Made by a program: the position numbers and the translations under genes. 64,000 nt of DNA from contig NZ_CP014307.1 in assembly GCF_001557535.2 (NCBI RefSeq), forward strand, positions 310,001 through 374,000, written 5' to 3'. This DNA is from Burkholderia sp. PAMC 26561. Lineage in GTDB: Bacteria; Pseudomonadota; Gammaproteobacteria; Burkholderiales; Burkholderiaceae. Positions 18,800 to 28,527 of the stretch are shown piece after piece; position 1 is the first letter of the stretch, and each line of letters begins with the position of its first letter. Below the pieces are notes generated by a model. That model saw only the letters and a program-made list of their open reading frames with translations. It made no database searches and had not been told where the DNA came from.

Positions 18800-19756
18800 A
18801 TGACCACAATTCATAAACGCCTGTATATCCAGGAAGTCGCGACCCGTGACGGCTTTCAGAACGAAACGCAGTTCGTCGATACCGACGCAAAGATCGCCCT
18901 GATCGATGCCCTGAGCACGTGCGGCTTCGCGAAGATCGAAGTCACGTCGTTCACGTCGCCTAAGGCGATTCCCGCGTTGCGCGACGCCGAAGCCGTGATG
19001 CACGGCATTACGCGGCGCGAAGGCGTGGTCTACACCGTGCTCGTGCCGAATGTGCGCGGGGCGGAACGCGCGCTGTCGTGCGGCGTGGATGAAGTCAACC
19101 TCGTGATGTCGGTCAGCGAAACTCACAACCGCGCGAACCTGCGCATGGGCCGCGAGCAGTCGTTCGCCCAGTTGCGCGAGGTGATCGGCGTGGTGAAGTC
19201 GACGCCGGTTGCCATCAACGTGTCGCTGTCGACATCGATGGGATGCCCGATGGAAGGCGACATTCCCGTTGAAGAAGTGCTGCGCTGGACGGAAGAATTC
19301 GCCACGCTCGGCGTGCACGGCGTGACCCTTTGCGATACCACCGGCATGGCTTATCCGTCGCAAGTGAAAGCCTTGTGCGAGCGCGTGCGCAAAGTGTTTC
19401 CCGCGCTCGAACTGACGCTGCACTTTCACAATACGCGCGGCATGGCGCTTGCCAACACTCTCGCGGCGCTGGAAGCGGGTATCGATCGTTTCGATGCGTC
19501 GCTGGGAGGCATTGGCGGCTGTCCGTATGCGCCAGGCGCGAGCGGCAACGTCTGTACCGAAGAACTCGTGCACATGCTGGCGCTCGACGGCTACGATACC
19601 CGTGTCGATCTCGCTGCCGTGCTTAAGGCATCGGCTTTGTTGCCCGGGTTGATCGGCCACGATGTGCCCAGCCAGATTCTCAAGGCCGGCCGCCGGCTCG
19701 ATCTTCACGACGCCCCGCCCGATCAGCAAAGAACAGCCGCACACGAAGGAGCTTGA
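18800..19756 (+). CDS. mvaB: Hydroxymethylglutaryl-CoA lyase
   Basis: A 318-residue TIM-barrel enzyme of the HMGL-like family, which splits HMG-CoA into acetyl-CoA and acetoacetate in leucine degradation. EVATRDGFQNE is the N-terminal active-site block and GGIGGCPYAPGASGN carries the catalytic cysteine. ATG 18800 is chosen because the conserved region begins at once; the frame upstream to 18728 looks like leader. A VOC protein gene follows after 1 base, so the two are cotranscribed. Related lyases act on other 3-hydroxyacyl-CoA substrates. Confidence 0.92.
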   Translation: MTTIHKRLYIQEVATRDGFQNETQFVDTDAKIALIDALSTCGFAKIEVTSFTSPKAIPALRDAEAVMHGITRREGVVYTVLVPNVRGAERALSCGVDEVNLVMSVSETHNRANLRMGREQSFAQLREVIGVVKSTPVAINVSLSTSMGCPMEGDIPVEEVLRWTEEFATLGVHGVTLCDTTGMAYPSQVKALCERVRKVFPALELTLHFHNTRGMALANTLAALEAGIDRFDASLGGIGGCPYAPGASGNVCTEELVHMLALDGYDTRVDLAAVLKASALLPGLIGHDVPSQILKAGRRLDLHDAPPDQQRTAAHEGA

Positions 19757-19757
19757 T

Positions 19758-20141
19758 ATGACCCTCATCGATCATCTGGATCATCTGGTGTTGACTTGCA
19801 TCGATGAAACGGCGACTCGCCACTTCTACACGGAAGTCCTTGGCATGCAGCTCGAAACCTTCGGCGAGGGGCGCAGCGCGTTTCGCTTCGGCAAGCAGAA
19901 AATCAACCTGCATGTTCGCGGCAAGGAATTCGAGCCGAAGGCGCATCTGCCGGTTTCGGGCGCGCTCGACCTGTGTTTTATCGCAGCCGTTCCCCTGGCC
20001 GACGTCATTGCACATCTGAACCAGTGCAACTGGCCGATCATCGAGGGGCCGGTCGAACGGACCGGTGCAACGCAAAAAATCCGCTCGGTGTATGTCCGCG
20101 ACCCTGATCTGAATTTGATCGAGATTTCCGAACTGGTCTGA
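19758..20141 (+). CDS. VOC (glyoxalase/dioxygenase fold) protein
   Basis: A 127-residue vicinal-oxygen-chelate protein. It begins with LDHLVLTCID and TRHFYTEVLGM and ends with VRDPDLNLIEISELV, giving His and Glu metal ligands at the usual places. It starts 1 base after the mvaB stop with AAGGAG ahead. Virulence-protein/glyoxalase-like members have varied substrates. Coupling to mvaB suggests a role with an acyl-CoA or organic acid intermediate, which is an inference. Confidence 0.88.
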   Translation: MTLIDHLDHLVLTCIDETATRHFYTEVLGMQLETFGEGRSAFRFGKQKINLHVRGKEFEPKAHLPVSGALDLCFIAAVPLADVIAHLNQCNWPIIEGPVERTGATQKIRSVYVRDPDLNLIEISELV

Positions 20142-20151
20142 TCCACGGCGT

Positions 20152-20925
20152 TCAATTCGGCAGACGAATACCGGTCAGTCGCTCGCATGCTGCGATCAGG
20201 CCGTCCTGCAAACGCTCATCGCTTGCGGCCGCACTCGGCTTGCGCGGTTTCATATGGAAGAAATATTCGCCCGTCACGCTTGCTGCAGGATCGTCGCTGA
20301 CCGCAAGCCATGCTTGCGTGCGCGGCGCGGCCTTCATGTCGTCGGGCGCGCCCGCGCCGCCCATCCTGGTCGGCACCCATCCGGGATGGACCGCGTTCGA
20401 TAAAACGCCCGGCCAGCGCCGTGCAACGCTGAATGCGAGCCAGAGATCGTGCAGCTTCGAATCCGAATAGGCGCTTGCGCCTTGCCACCTGCGCTGTTTC
20501 CACAGCAGGTCATCGAGACCCGGATCGCCGCCTTCATGCATGCCCGAACCGAGATACACGAGCCGCTCAGGCTTTTCGATCAAAGCTGTGAGGATGTAAG
20601 GCGCAATCGTGTTGATCGCGAAGACATGAGGCAAGCCATCGATGGTCTCGATACGCCGCGACTCGCGATAACCGACGCCCGCGTTATGGATCACGGCATC
20701 GAAGCGGCCAAGCCGGTTCACTTGCTCGGCAACGTCACGTGTTGCGTCCATACTGGACAGATCGCCCGATACCACCGCTTCCGCACCTGGCACAGCACGC
20801 ATTGCATCGCAGGCGCGCTTTTCGTTACGTGCATGCAGAACCACGCGATGTCCCTGCGCCACCAGCAACTCTGCAGCCATCTGCCCGAGGCCATCGGCGG
20901 AACCCGTTATGAAAACGCGTGACAT
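20152..20925 (-). CDS. SDR-family NAD(P)-dependent oxidoreductase
   Basis: A 257-residue short-chain dehydrogenase/reductase. TGSADGLGQMAAELL is the Gly-rich cofactor loop and NAGVG the next block. In place of the classic YxxxK motif the sequence reads YSDSKL, which fits the extended retinol-dehydrogenase-like group. It converges with the VOC gene, 10 bases apart. The substrate is unknown. Confidence 0.9.
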   Translation of the reverse strand: MSRVFITGSADGLGQMAAELLVAQGHRVVLHARNEKRACDAMRAVPGAEAVVSGDLSSMDATRDVAEQVNRLGRFDAVIHNAGVGYRESRRIETIDGLPHVFAINTIAPYILTALIEKPERLVYLGSGMHEGGDPGLDDLLWKQRRWQGASAYSDSKLHDLWLAFSVARRWPGVLSNAVHPGWVPTRMGGAGAPDDMKAAPRTQAWLAVSDDPAASVTGEYFFHMKPRKPSAAASDERLQDGLIAACERLTGIRLPN

Positions 20926-21183
20926 GTTTTTCGTCCTATATAGATCGGCTTAGATCTGATCAATAAACGCCGCATCCGACTTCGTAAAAGATCTCGGCGA
21001 TGCGGCAAACAGGGAATAAATCGTAATGCGGCGGAGTTTGAATGACGATAGCCTGCGCGTCATCGAATCAATGACACGGGGTCATGGCCAGCCGAACGCT
21101 TAAAAGCCCTGCAATTACGAGGTTTTCATAAGACGCGTGCTCCGCTACAGTAGCCGGTCACGTTCTTTTCGAGTGAGCGAAAC

Positions 21184-23211
21184 ATGGACGTACCGGAGCA
21201 CACCGCAGAGATCGCCACGCCAACGCCGTCACAGCTCGTTTCGGCATCCGCACGCGACGCAGGCCTGAGCCTCATCCGTAACCTGTCGGTTCCCAAGGCA
21301 TTTCCCGACGTTGCGCTGGAAGCGCAGTTCCTCGAAGACCATAGCCGGCGCTTCTGCGCCTTCCGGCGCGCGTCCGCGCTGCTCGCGTTGAGCGTGTGGG
21401 TCTGCTTCCTCTGGTACGACTTCAATTTCGGGCGCGTGAGCACGGTGCTCGAACCCGTGTTCATGGACATCATGGCGCTGCGGTTTGCGGGCATCGTCTG
21501 GCTGATGTTCGTGCTAAGCCTGGCTCTGCGGGGTTCTTTCGCCACCCATGCCGCATCCCAGCGGGTGACGCTCATGGGCGTCTACGGCTGCAACCTGTTG
21601 CTGCTCCTGCTGGTTTCCATCACGCCACGGCCGTTCAACTACACGTGGTATTTCGTCGGCCTTTACCTGGTCTTTTTCTTTCAGTTCGGTTTCTTCTATC
21701 TGAAGTCGAAGGTCGCGTTGACGGCCGCCGTGGTCACGTTTTCCAGCATCATCCTGCTGCAGCTCACCATCCGGATTCTTTCGCCCGAAGATTTCTACAT
21801 GGGCATGTTCTATCTGTTCAACGTGGTCGTGATCGGACATGGTGTGTGTGTTCACGCGGAACGGGTATCGCGCGAACGCTTTTCGGCCGAGCGCGCGCTC
21901 GGCGTGCTCAACAATGAATTGCTCACGGCGAACGTACAACTGGAGCGCAAAAACCTCGACTTGCTGGCATCGAAGAAAGATCAGGACACAAAAACTCGCG
22001 CGCTGATATCGCTCAAAGAGCAGCAAACGTTGGCCGCAGAAACGGCCAGCAAGGAGAAGTCCAATTTCCTCGCCGCCGCCACGCACGATCTGCGGCAACC
22101 CATGCACGCGCTCAACCTCTTCCTGCAAGCGGCCGCCGAAGCCGTGCGCCACGACGACGTGACTGAAGCGGCGAGGCTTATCGATGAATCCGGCCGTTCC
22201 TCCGTGATCCTCGCGCGATTCCTGAACGCCGTGCTGGATCTCTCGAGGCTCGAATCGGGTCGCGTGATGCCGCGATATCACGTGTTCGACCTGAAGCTCG
22301 CGGTGTTCGAAGTCGCCGAGCAATTGCGCCCGCTTGCCGCCATGCATGGCGTCGATCTGCGCCTGCGCATGCCTGCCGCGCCCGTCTACGTGCGCAGCGA
22401 CTCGCACTGGCTTCAACGGGCTATTGCGAACCTGGTATCCAACGGAATTCGTTACGCCGATGCCGTCAAGAATCCCAAGCCCGTTGTGATCGTGGGCGTG
22501 GTGCGCTCGGCGACGCGTACGCGCATCGATGTGGTCGATAACGGCATCGGCATTGCGTCCGAGCACTGGGACGCAATCTTCCAGCCGTTCTTCCAGGTCG
22601 GCAATGCGGAGCAGGACAACGATCGCGGGCTCGGGCTGGGATTATCGATCGTGAACGCGGTGGTCTCGATGCTGGAGGAGCATCGGATCGAACTGAAATC
22701 GGCTGAAGGCCGTGGTTCGCGTTTCTCGCTTGAAATGCCGATTTGCGGCTCGCCGCTTGGAGACGCCGCGCCGCGCGCAAAGGGCGACACCGCTGACTAT
22801 CTTGAAGTGCCGCTCGAAGGGCTGTACGTATTGTTGGTCGAGGACGACAGCCTCGTGCGGGCATCGACGGAAGCGCTGCTCGTGCAATGGGGCGTGCTGT
22901 TCGATTCGGCCAGCAGCTTCGAGGAGTTCGAACAGATACTGGGTTCGATCGAGCGATACCCGGACCTGATCATCACCGACTTCCGTTTGCGCGATGAAAA
23001 GACCGCCCGTGAAGTCGCGATGCTCGGCGCCGCCAAGTTGGGCCGGCGTTGCCCATGTCTGGTCGTGACGGGCGAGCCCGCCGCGACGATCGTGCCGCTT
23101 GCCTGCGATCACGACGTGCTGAGCAAGCCGGTGAGTCCTGCGGAACTGCGCAGGCAGATGGCATCGCTGATATCAGGGAGGTCGTTTGCTGAAGCGGCCT
23201 GGCGGTGCTGA
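21184..23211 (+). CDS. Hybrid membrane sensor histidine kinase with C-terminal receiver
   Basis: A 675-residue hybrid kinase. Residues about 60-225 hold six or so membrane helices, then a coiled-coil linker, then HisKA with the phospho-histidine at His301 (ATHDLRQPMHAL), then an HATPase with VDNGIGIASEHW and GLGLGLSIV. A receiver domain from about 540 has the acceptor Asp599 (LIITDFRLRD) and the conserved lysine in LSKPVSP. It adjoins a convergent LuxR-type response regulator and a lone receiver protein, which are likely partners. The signal is unknown. Confidence 0.93.
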   Translation: MDVPEHTAEIATPTPSQLVSASARDAGLSLIRNLSVPKAFPDVALEAQFLEDHSRRFCAFRRASALLALSVWVCFLWYDFNFGRVSTVLEPVFMDIMALRFAGIVWLMFVLSLALRGSFATHAASQRVTLMGVYGCNLLLLLLVSITPRPFNYTWYFVGLYLVFFFQFGFFYLKSKVALTAAVVTFSSIILLQLTIRILSPEDFYMGMFYLFNVVVIGHGVCVHAERVSRERFSAERALGVLNNELLTANVQLERKNLDLLASKKDQDTKTRALISLKEQQTLAAETASKEKSNFLAAATHDLRQPMHALNLFLQAAAEAVRHDDVTEAARLIDESGRSSVILARFLNAVLDLSRLESGRVMPRYHVFDLKLAVFEVAEQLRPLAAMHGVDLRLRMPAAPVYVRSDSHWLQRAIANLVSNGIRYADAVKNPKPVVIVGVVRSATRTRIDVVDNGIGIASEHWDAIFQPFFQVGNAEQDNDRGLGLGLSIVNAVVSMLEEHRIELKSAEGRGSRFSLEMPICGSPLGDAAPRAKGDTADYLEVPLEGLYVLLVEDDSLVRASTEALLVQWGVLFDSASSFEEFEQILGSIERYPDLIITDFRLRDEKTAREVAMLGAAKLGRRCPCLVVTGEPAATIVPLACDHDVLSKPVSPAELRRQMASLISGRSFAEAAWRC

Positions 23212-23260
23212 AGGAGAAGATCGAGCCAGTGCTGACACGGTGATTCGGGTGTACTTGGTT

Positions 23261-23294
23261 GCAATGGGCAGGCGACTCGCCTGCCCTTGCGTTT
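23261..23294 (+). terminator. Terminator after the histidine kinase gene
   Basis: GGGCAGGCGA (23266-23275) pairs with TCGCCTGCCC (23277-23286), flanked by GCAA and TTGC that extend the stem past one mismatch. GTTTCTTATT follows. It lies between two convergent genes. Confidence 0.65.
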
Positions 23295-23331
23295 CTTATT
23301 TTTGGTCTCTCAGATCCTGCCCAACCCCCGC

Positions 23332-24030
23332 TTACCTTGCCGGCACCGCGGCACTACCCATCGGCATCTCAATTCCCCGGCGCGCCATCTCTACAATCAG
23401 GAAGGTTCGCCGTGTCACATGAAACCGCGCAAGGAGATCGCTCGAATACTCCTTCGCAGTGTTCTCGCTGATATTCATCTTCCTGGCGATCGCCTTGTTC
23501 GATAAACCCTGCAGCAAATACCGCAGCGTTTCCGTCAGCCGTGGCGGCAGGTTCAGCGACTCGACCGTCACGCCTGAATGCGTCGATACCGGCTTGGGGC
23601 TGTGGCCGCCCTTTCCAAGCACGCTATTAGGCAAATACACCCGGCCGCTCAGGATAGTCTTGAGCGCCTCGCGAAACACGCCCGCGCCTTGCTCACTCGC
23701 TTTCGATATAAATCCGCATGCGCCGCTCCTGATGCATTCCAGCACCGTATCGCGATCATCTTGTGCGGACAGCATGATGGTCTGCACCTCGCGCTCCTGT
23801 TCCCCGATCCAGTTCAGCAGATCGAGGCCCGTGGAGTTCCCCCGCAATTGATAGTCGAGAAAGACCAGATCGTACGAGCCGCCGGAGAGTTTTTCCTTGG
23901 CCTGTTCGATGCCGTCAGCCTCATCGATATCGAGTAACGGTTCATTGGCAAGGATCAGGCTCTTCATGGCGCTTCGCGTGAGCCCCTCGTCCTCGACCAG
24001 CAGCACCGTCTTGAAGTTACCGTTTTCCAT
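23332..24030 (-). CDS. LuxR-family response regulator
   Basis: A 232-residue two-domain regulator. The N-terminal receiver has VLLVEDEGL for the acidic pair, LVFLDYQLRG with the acceptor Asp, and GFISKAS with the lysine. The C-terminal LuxR helix-turn-helix is LLQGLSNKAIARKMNISENT. ATG 24030 has GGGA six bases upstream; an ATG at 24036 and a TTG at 24042 are alternatives. It converges with the hybrid kinase gene, its most likely phosphate source. Confidence 0.92.
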   Translation of the reverse strand: MENGNFKTVLLVEDEGLTRSAMKSLILANEPLLDIDEADGIEQAKEKLSGGSYDLVFLDYQLRGNSTGLDLLNWIGEQEREVQTIMLSAQDDRDTVLECIRSGACGFISKASEQGAGVFREALKTILSGRVYLPNSVLGKGGHSPKPVSTHSGVTVESLNLPPRLTETLRYLLQGLSNKAIARKMNISENTAKEYSSDLLARFHVTRRTFLIVEMARRGIEMPMGSAAVPAR

Positions 24031-24295
24031 TGCCATTCCCAAAAATCACAATTCGATGGTACCGGTAAGGTGGCCTCCCGCAACCCCTCCTTTCGCAGGG
24101 ATCAGTGGGAGGGTATTCGATCCCCCCGAAAATCGCGCGACATGCCCCTCCTCGACCGGGTTTTGCGGCGAACGCTTAAACGCGACACTGCGTCATCGAC
24201 TCTGCAACACCGCCATCACCGAACTCGAAGCTGCAGCTAGCGAGAGGAGACACGGTCCGGCGTTCCACTCACATAAAAACCACGAGGAGGACATC

Positions 24296-24757
24296 ATGAG
24301 CAGTCGTTCAGGCACCGATGACGAGAGACACTTTGCGTTATGGAGCGGCAAGCAGGCACGTATGCCAGTCGGTTCGCCCCGCGTGTTGATCGCGCATCAG
24401 GACAAGCTGATTGGCGAGTCGCTGGCAGCATTGCTGCGGCTTACCGGATTACAGGTGATGCAAACGCAGAACCTGAAGTCAGCGCGTTCATTGCTGCAGA
24501 ACTGGAAACCCCAGGCGTTGATACTGGATACGCGGCTCGACAGCGATTCCGGTTACGCCTTCATCAGCGCGCTACGGCCCGACGCCGACATGACCGGCCG
24601 CCTGCTGGTCGCAATCAGCAATATCTGGCCGGCGGACCCCATCGAAACGCTGAAGCACGCCGGATTCGATGCCCATTGCCGCCGTCCCTGCGCCACTTGG
24701 CGCCTTGCGGAAATGCTGACCACCTACTTTTCGATACCGCAACGCCGCAGCTACTAG
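24296..24757 (+). CDS. Lone, degenerate receiver-domain protein
   Basis: A 153-residue single-domain receiver-like protein. LILDTRLDSDSGYAFI keeps the phosphoacceptor Asp. The usual acidic pair is replaced by RVLIAHQDKL (one acidic residue), and the conserved Lys-Pro is replaced by Arg-Arg-Pro (CRRPCATW). Loss of these residues suggests weak or absent phosphorylation. A strong GAGGAGG site 8 bases ahead fixes ATG 24296. It is divergent from the LuxR-type regulator and may be a decoy or connector for the same kinase. Confidence 0.8.
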   Translation: MSSRSGTDDERHFALWSGKQARMPVGSPRVLIAHQDKLIGESLAALLRLTGLQVMQTQNLKSARSLLQNWKPQALILDTRLDSDSGYAFISALRPDADMTGRLLVAISNIWPADPIETLKHAGFDAHCRRPCATWRLAEMLTTYFSIPQRRSY

Positions 24758-24775
24758 CACGTGCGCGGCCTGGCT

Positions 24776-25240
24776 TCAGCCGATCGCCATGACGATCAGC
24801 ACCGCGCCCACCACGGCCACTGTGTCTTCTATCAGCGCGGCAGGCAGATCACGGCCAAACCCACGCGCCAGCGCACCCCGGGCGCTCGCCCCGCCAAACG
24901 TGCCGATGACCGCACCGATCAAGCCGGCCACCGCACCACCGATCATCGATCCGGCCGCCGCCCCTATCGCGGCGCCGCTCACGGCACCGGTCACAAGCCG
25001 GGCGCCGAACTGCATCGGCACTTTGCGGCTGGGCGTCTTGGGCAACTGGTCCGTGACGAGTTCAATCAGGGCAAGCGCCGTCAGGATGTACGGCGTAATC
25101 GTCGCGCCGAGAAAAGCCAGCGGCGTGTGCTGCAGCGGCAGGAGGCCAAGGTGCGCGGCCCAGCTTACGGCGGCGGGCGCGGTCATCGCCCGGAGACCGG
25201 CAATCACGCCGATGAGCAATGCCAAAAGATAGAGGGACAT
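24776..25240 (-). CDS. DUF4126 family membrane protein
   Basis: A 154-residue hydrophobic protein with about four helices and a Gly/Ala-rich middle (GAVSGAAIGAAAGSMIGGAV). It matches the DUF4126 family: the start LLALLIGVIAGLRAMTAPA is characteristic. ATG 25240 has GGAG seven bases ahead. Function unknown. Confidence 0.85.
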   Translation of the reverse strand: MSLYLLALLIGVIAGLRAMTAPAAVSWAAHLGLLPLQHTPLAFLGATITPYILTALALIELVTDQLPKTPSRKVPMQFGARLVTGAVSGAAIGAAAGSMIGGAVAGLIGAVIGTFGGASARGALARGFGRDLPAALIEDTVAVVGAVLIVMAIG

Positions 25241-25346
25241 CAAAAGCTCCGGTGGTTCGAAGAAGGAAGATCGGGATCTCAGTGAGCCAAACGCAGTTCG
25301 CGTTCCCGAGCAATATCCGAACTCAATCGATCAAGGAAGGACCATG

Positions 25347-25388
25347 AAAAACGGCGCGGAGTCCAAAGACGTCCGCGCCGTTTTCCTA
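25347..25388 (-). terminator. Terminator of the chemoreceptor gene
   Basis: A 13-bp stem, AAAACGGCGCGGA (25348-25360) with TCCGCGCCGTTTT (25372-25384), 11-base loop. On the minus strand it ends in TTTTT 17 bases after the chemoreceptor stop. Confidence 0.85.
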
Positions 25389-25404
25389 TAGAGCTCAAAG
25401 CAGT

Positions 25405-27096
25405 TTAAAACGTGCTCCAGCCGTCATCGCCGGCAGCTTTCAGTTGGGCGACGCGAACGGCCGGCGCTCGTTTCTGCACGCCCTGTGCACCCCTCGCAAT
25501 CGCACGAGCTTGCGGCGCCACGCTCGCCGCCGCAGAACCCTCCATCTGGAAAAACGCAACCGCATCCATCAACTGGCGCCCTTGTTCCTGCAGCGAATGC
25601 GATGCCGCCGCGGCTTCCTCCACCAGCGCCGCGTTCTGCTGCGTGACTTCGTCCATCTGTGTGATCGCCTGATTCACCTGTTCGATACCGCGCCCCTGCT
25701 CGATCGATGCCGCCGCGATCTCCTCCATGATGTCCGTCACGCGCGCCACCGCCTGCGTGACTTCGGCCATCGTCTCGCCGGCCTGCCCGGCAAGCACCGA
25801 TCCGCTCTGGACCTGCTGCACCGAGTTGGCGATCAGCTCCTTGATCTCCTTGGCCGCGCTCGACGACCGTTGCGCCAGGCTGCGCACCTCGCTCGCCACA
25901 ACGGCAAACCCGCGTCCCTGCTCGCCCGCCCGCGCCGCTTCCACGGCCGCGTTCAGCGCCAAAATGTTCGTCTGGAACGCGATACCTTCGATCATCCCGG
26001 TGATTTCCGCAATCTTCGCCGAGCTCGCGCTGATGCCGTGCATGGTGTCGACCACCTGGCTCACGACCTTGCTGCCGCGCTCTGCGACATTCGATGCACT
26101 CGATGCCAGAGCGCTTGCCTGCTGCGCGTTCTCCGTGTTCTGCTTCACCGTCGATGTCAGCTCTTCCATGCTCGCCGCCGTTTCCTCCAGCGACGCCGCC
26201 TGTTCCTCCGTCCGTTGACTGAGGTCGGTATTGCCGGTGGCAATCTCGGTGGAAGCGTTGGCAATGCTTCCGCTGCTTTCACGCACGCGGCTCACGGTTT
26301 CGATCAGGCGCGCGTTCATATCGGCGAGCGCGCCGAGCAACTGGCCGGTTTCGTCCTTCTGCATCACCACGATGCGGCTTCGCAAGTCACCACGCGCGAC
26401 GGTGCTGGCGACATCGACTGCACGGCGGATCGGGACGGTGATCGAGCGCGTAATGAATACGCCCGCGGCGGCTGCCAACGCAAGCGCGGCGACGCAAAGC
26501 GCGACCATCCAGTTGCGCTGCGTCTGGTATTGCTCGTCTGACTCGCGCACCATCTGCTCCTGACGCCCACGCGTGTATTCCGCGTAAGCGTTCGTGGCCC
26601 TGACAAGCGCGGCCAGCAAGGGCCGGCATTCGTTGTCCATCTTCACGATGGCCTCGTCGTGCTTGCCGCTCAGCGCCAACGCCACGATGTCATTCGCGAC
26701 CGGCCCGTAGAGCGATTCCACACGATCCACCTCGCTCACGAGGCTGCGGGCAGTGTCGCTGCTGTCAGGCCCGGTTGCGACCATGGTTTTCAGGAGCTTG
26801 AGCTTCGTCTGCACATCTTCCGAGGCCTGAATCACTTCGGCCTTTTCGATCTCGAGGTCCGATGGTTTCGTGACGAGCACGAGATTGCGCGCGGCGATTG
26901 CCCGGCGATCCACGGCCGTGCGCACTTGCGTGGCGACATCGGCGCGGGCATTCGGGCCATGCACATAGCTGGAGAAGCCGTCGGTCGAGGCGCTTAAAGC
27001 GTGCAGCGACATCACCGAAACGCCCAGCACGATGACGGCGAGCACACCGAATCCTCCGATGAGCTTGCTCTTGATGGACACGTCTTTGAGATTCAT
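25405..27096 (-). CDS. Methyl-accepting chemotaxis protein with C-terminal docking pentapeptide
   Basis: A 563-residue Tar/Tsr-type chemoreceptor. Helix 1 is at residues 10-30, followed by a four-helix ligand domain (about 32-190), helix 2 (about 193-213), a HAMP domain and a cytoplasmic signalling domain. The hairpin tip is [20 protein letters not shown]. The chain ends GWSTF after a flexible linker, matching the xWxxF tether that binds CheR/CheB. It is transcribed alone. Confidence 0.94.
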   Translation of the reverse strand: MNLKDVSIKSKLIGGFGVLAVIVLGVSVMSLHALSASTDGFSSYVHGPNARADVATQVRTAVDRRAIAARNLVLVTKPSDLEIEKAEVIQASEDVQTKLKLLKTMVATGPDSSDTARSLVSEVDRVESLYGPVANDIVALALSGKHDEAIVKMDNECRPLLAALVRATNAYAEYTRGRQEQMVRESDEQYQTQRNWMVALCVAALALAAAAGVFITRSITVPIRRAVDVASTVARGDLRSRIVVMQKDETGQLLGALADMNARLIETVSRVRESSGSIANASTEIATGNTDLSQRTEEQAASLEETAASMEELTSTVKQNTENAQQASALASSASNVAERGSKVVSQVVDTMHGISASSAKIAEITGMIEGIAFQTNILALNAAVEAARAGEQGRGFAVVASEVRSLAQRSSSAAKEIKELIANSVQQVQSGSVLAGQAGETMAEVTQAVARVTDIMEEIAAASIEQGRGIEQVNQAITQMDEVTQQNAALVEEAAAASHSLQEQGRQLMDAVAFFQMEGSAAASVAPQARAIARGAQGVQKRAPAVRVAQLKAAGDDGWSTF

Positions 27097-27431
27097 GTGG
27101 CGACTCCTGCCCTCACGGGCATAACGGCTGAGTTGCCGCTGCGGCCTTTGCCCCCAAAGAACCGCCAGCGGATCGAGTGCGGCGCGGGCGGACCGGTTTT
27201 ATCGATGGTCCTGCCCGCGGCCCATGCCTGTCGCAAAGTGCTTTAAGACGGCGAGGCTCTCACCCCTCGAACGCGATAAACTTTTTTCGTGATGCTCCGT
27301 CGCACATTTGTCGATCCAGGCAATGTGTTTATCGACCGCCAGAAAAATTGCTTGAGGAAAAAGATGCAGATCTTTTACTGAATTTCGCAGCGCCCGTGGT
27401 CCTGAGGGATTTTTTGCCGACGCATACGACA
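27097..27431. other. Upstream region of the chemoreceptor gene
   Basis: About 335 bases that must hold the chemoreceptor promoter. A small perfect hairpin (AAAAGAT, 4-base loop, ATCTTTT at 27359-27376) is the only clear structure. I found no flagellar sigma-28 site with correct spacing. No coding frame is supported. Confidence 0.45.
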
Positions 27432-27454
27432 AAGGCGCACCCGAGGTGCGCCTT
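27432..27454 (-). terminator. Probable terminator of the 78-residue small gene
   Basis: A perfect 10-bp stem AAGGCGCACC / GGTGCGCCTT with a 3-base loop. On the minus strand it is followed by TTTGTCG. It lies 58 bases past the stop of the small gene at 27513. Confidence 0.6.
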
Positions 27455-27512
27455 ATTGATGTTGACCGCACTATTGCGCGCGTCAGTCAGGGATTTTCAC
27501 GACCGGCTGAAA

Positions 27513-27749
27513 TCAGCCGCGATCGTCGACCCAGTTGCGGGCCCACTTGCGGGAGTGGCCGATTGCTTGCGCTTCGTCCTTGAAGTAGTCAAGGGCATGA
27601 AATTGATAGCGATTGCCTTTGCCTGTGCCGCTGTTACGTTCAAGCAGCAAATTGGACGCGAACAATCCGTCCGGCAGACGATGTGCGAAAGCTATGACTT
27701 TGTAGCCGTGATACTGCGAAATTTTAGAGTTATGGTTTGAGTTATGCAT
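27513..27749 (-). CDS. Small protein A of the cold-shock-linked family
   Basis: A 78-residue soluble basic protein of unknown function. It begins with the pattern ISQYHGYKVIAF, close to ISEYRGFALRAY in the small gene at 29250 and VRSYRGLEIYPL in the one at 28890. The rest (YQFHALDYFKDEAQAIGHSR) resembles the hypothetical Burkholderia proteins often found near cold-shock genes. ATG 27749 is chosen because the family pattern starts just after it; the frame extends to 27890 with no family features. It has a clear terminator. Confidence 0.7.
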   Translation of the reverse strand: MHNSNHNSKISQYHGYKVIAFAHRLPDGLFASNLLLERNSGTGKGNRYQFHALDYFKDEAQAIGHSRKWARNWVDDRG

Positions 27750-28178
27750 GGGTGATACACACGAATGAACGCCGTCCCACAAAAGCTTGTGCAAGGACGC
27801 GTCGTTGCTGGCACGAGGCCATGAATTCGCAGAGGAGCAGCAGAAATACAGCAGAAAGCAGCCCGAGGTACAACGCGGCGACGAACTCAAAACGTTCGCA
27901 GCTCGATCGCGATGTAGCAGCGGAGTGTTGCAGGAGATTGCAGGGGACTAAAGCGGCAGAGGACTAATGCGACAGCGGACTAAAGTGGAGGTGCAACACA
28001 TGCAAGCAGAGGCAGACAGGTGCAATGCTGATGGCAGCGGCGCCGTGGAACCTGATAACTCAAAGATCACCTGGTTGATACGGCTGCCGCAACCGGGAGC
28101 CAAAGCTCCGCGAAACGCTTGATACACGTGTGAACCGGTGCGAACCAATTCACACGCTGAAACAAATTACACCGTCAA
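27750..28178. other. Intergenic region with three 16-bp repeats
   Basis: Between two minus-strand genes (small protein A and the cold-shock gene). It holds three tandem 16-bp units at 27943-27990 and a hairpin with 8-bp arms (CGTGTGAA 28127-28134, TTCACACG 28149-28156) just past the cold-shock gene. I see no convincing coding frame. Confidence 0.5.
27943..27990. repeat. Three tandem 16-bp repeats
   Basis: Units GGGGACTAAAGCGGCA, GAGGACTAATGCGACA and GCGGACTAAAGTGGAG share the core GGACTAAWG at the same phase. The spacing is exactly 16 bases. Confidence 0.75.
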
Positions 28179-28382
28179 TTACAGCGGGGTAATGTTCGAA
28201 GCTTGCAGACCCTTCGGGCCTTGCTTCGTTTCGAAGCTAACCTTCTGGTTTTCGGCGAGGGTCTTGAAGCCTTCGCTGCGAATTTCCGAAAAGTGGGCGA
28301 AGAGGTCGTCGCCGCCTGCGTCAGGCGTAATGAAGCCGAAGCCCTTGCTGTCGTTGAACCACTTGACGATACCGGTATCCAT
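28179..28382 (-). CDS. Cold-shock protein (CspA family)
   Basis: A 67-residue single cold-shock domain. RNP1 is KGFGFI and RNP2 is DLFAH; the chain starts [14 protein letters not shown]. It binds single-stranded nucleic acid and acts as an RNA chaperone. ATG 28382 has AAGGA ahead. The leader of about 140 bases to the promoter at 28528-28556 is in the range of cold-regulated 5' untranslated regions. The small related genes lie on both sides. Confidence 0.97.
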   Translation of the reverse strand: MDTGIVKWFNDSKGFGFITPDAGGDDLFAHFSEIRSEGFKTLAENQKVSFETKQGPKGLQASNITPL

Positions 28383-28527
28383 ATTAAATCCTTGAAAATA
28401 TAAAGATGATGCAACCTCTGAATGAGGCGAGAGAAGTTTCAAGGAAGTGAGAGGACAACAAATACCGCGGAGATGACAACGGAGAATGATGAACAGCAAT
28501 CGAACTTCTTGAAATACTTCGACCCTC

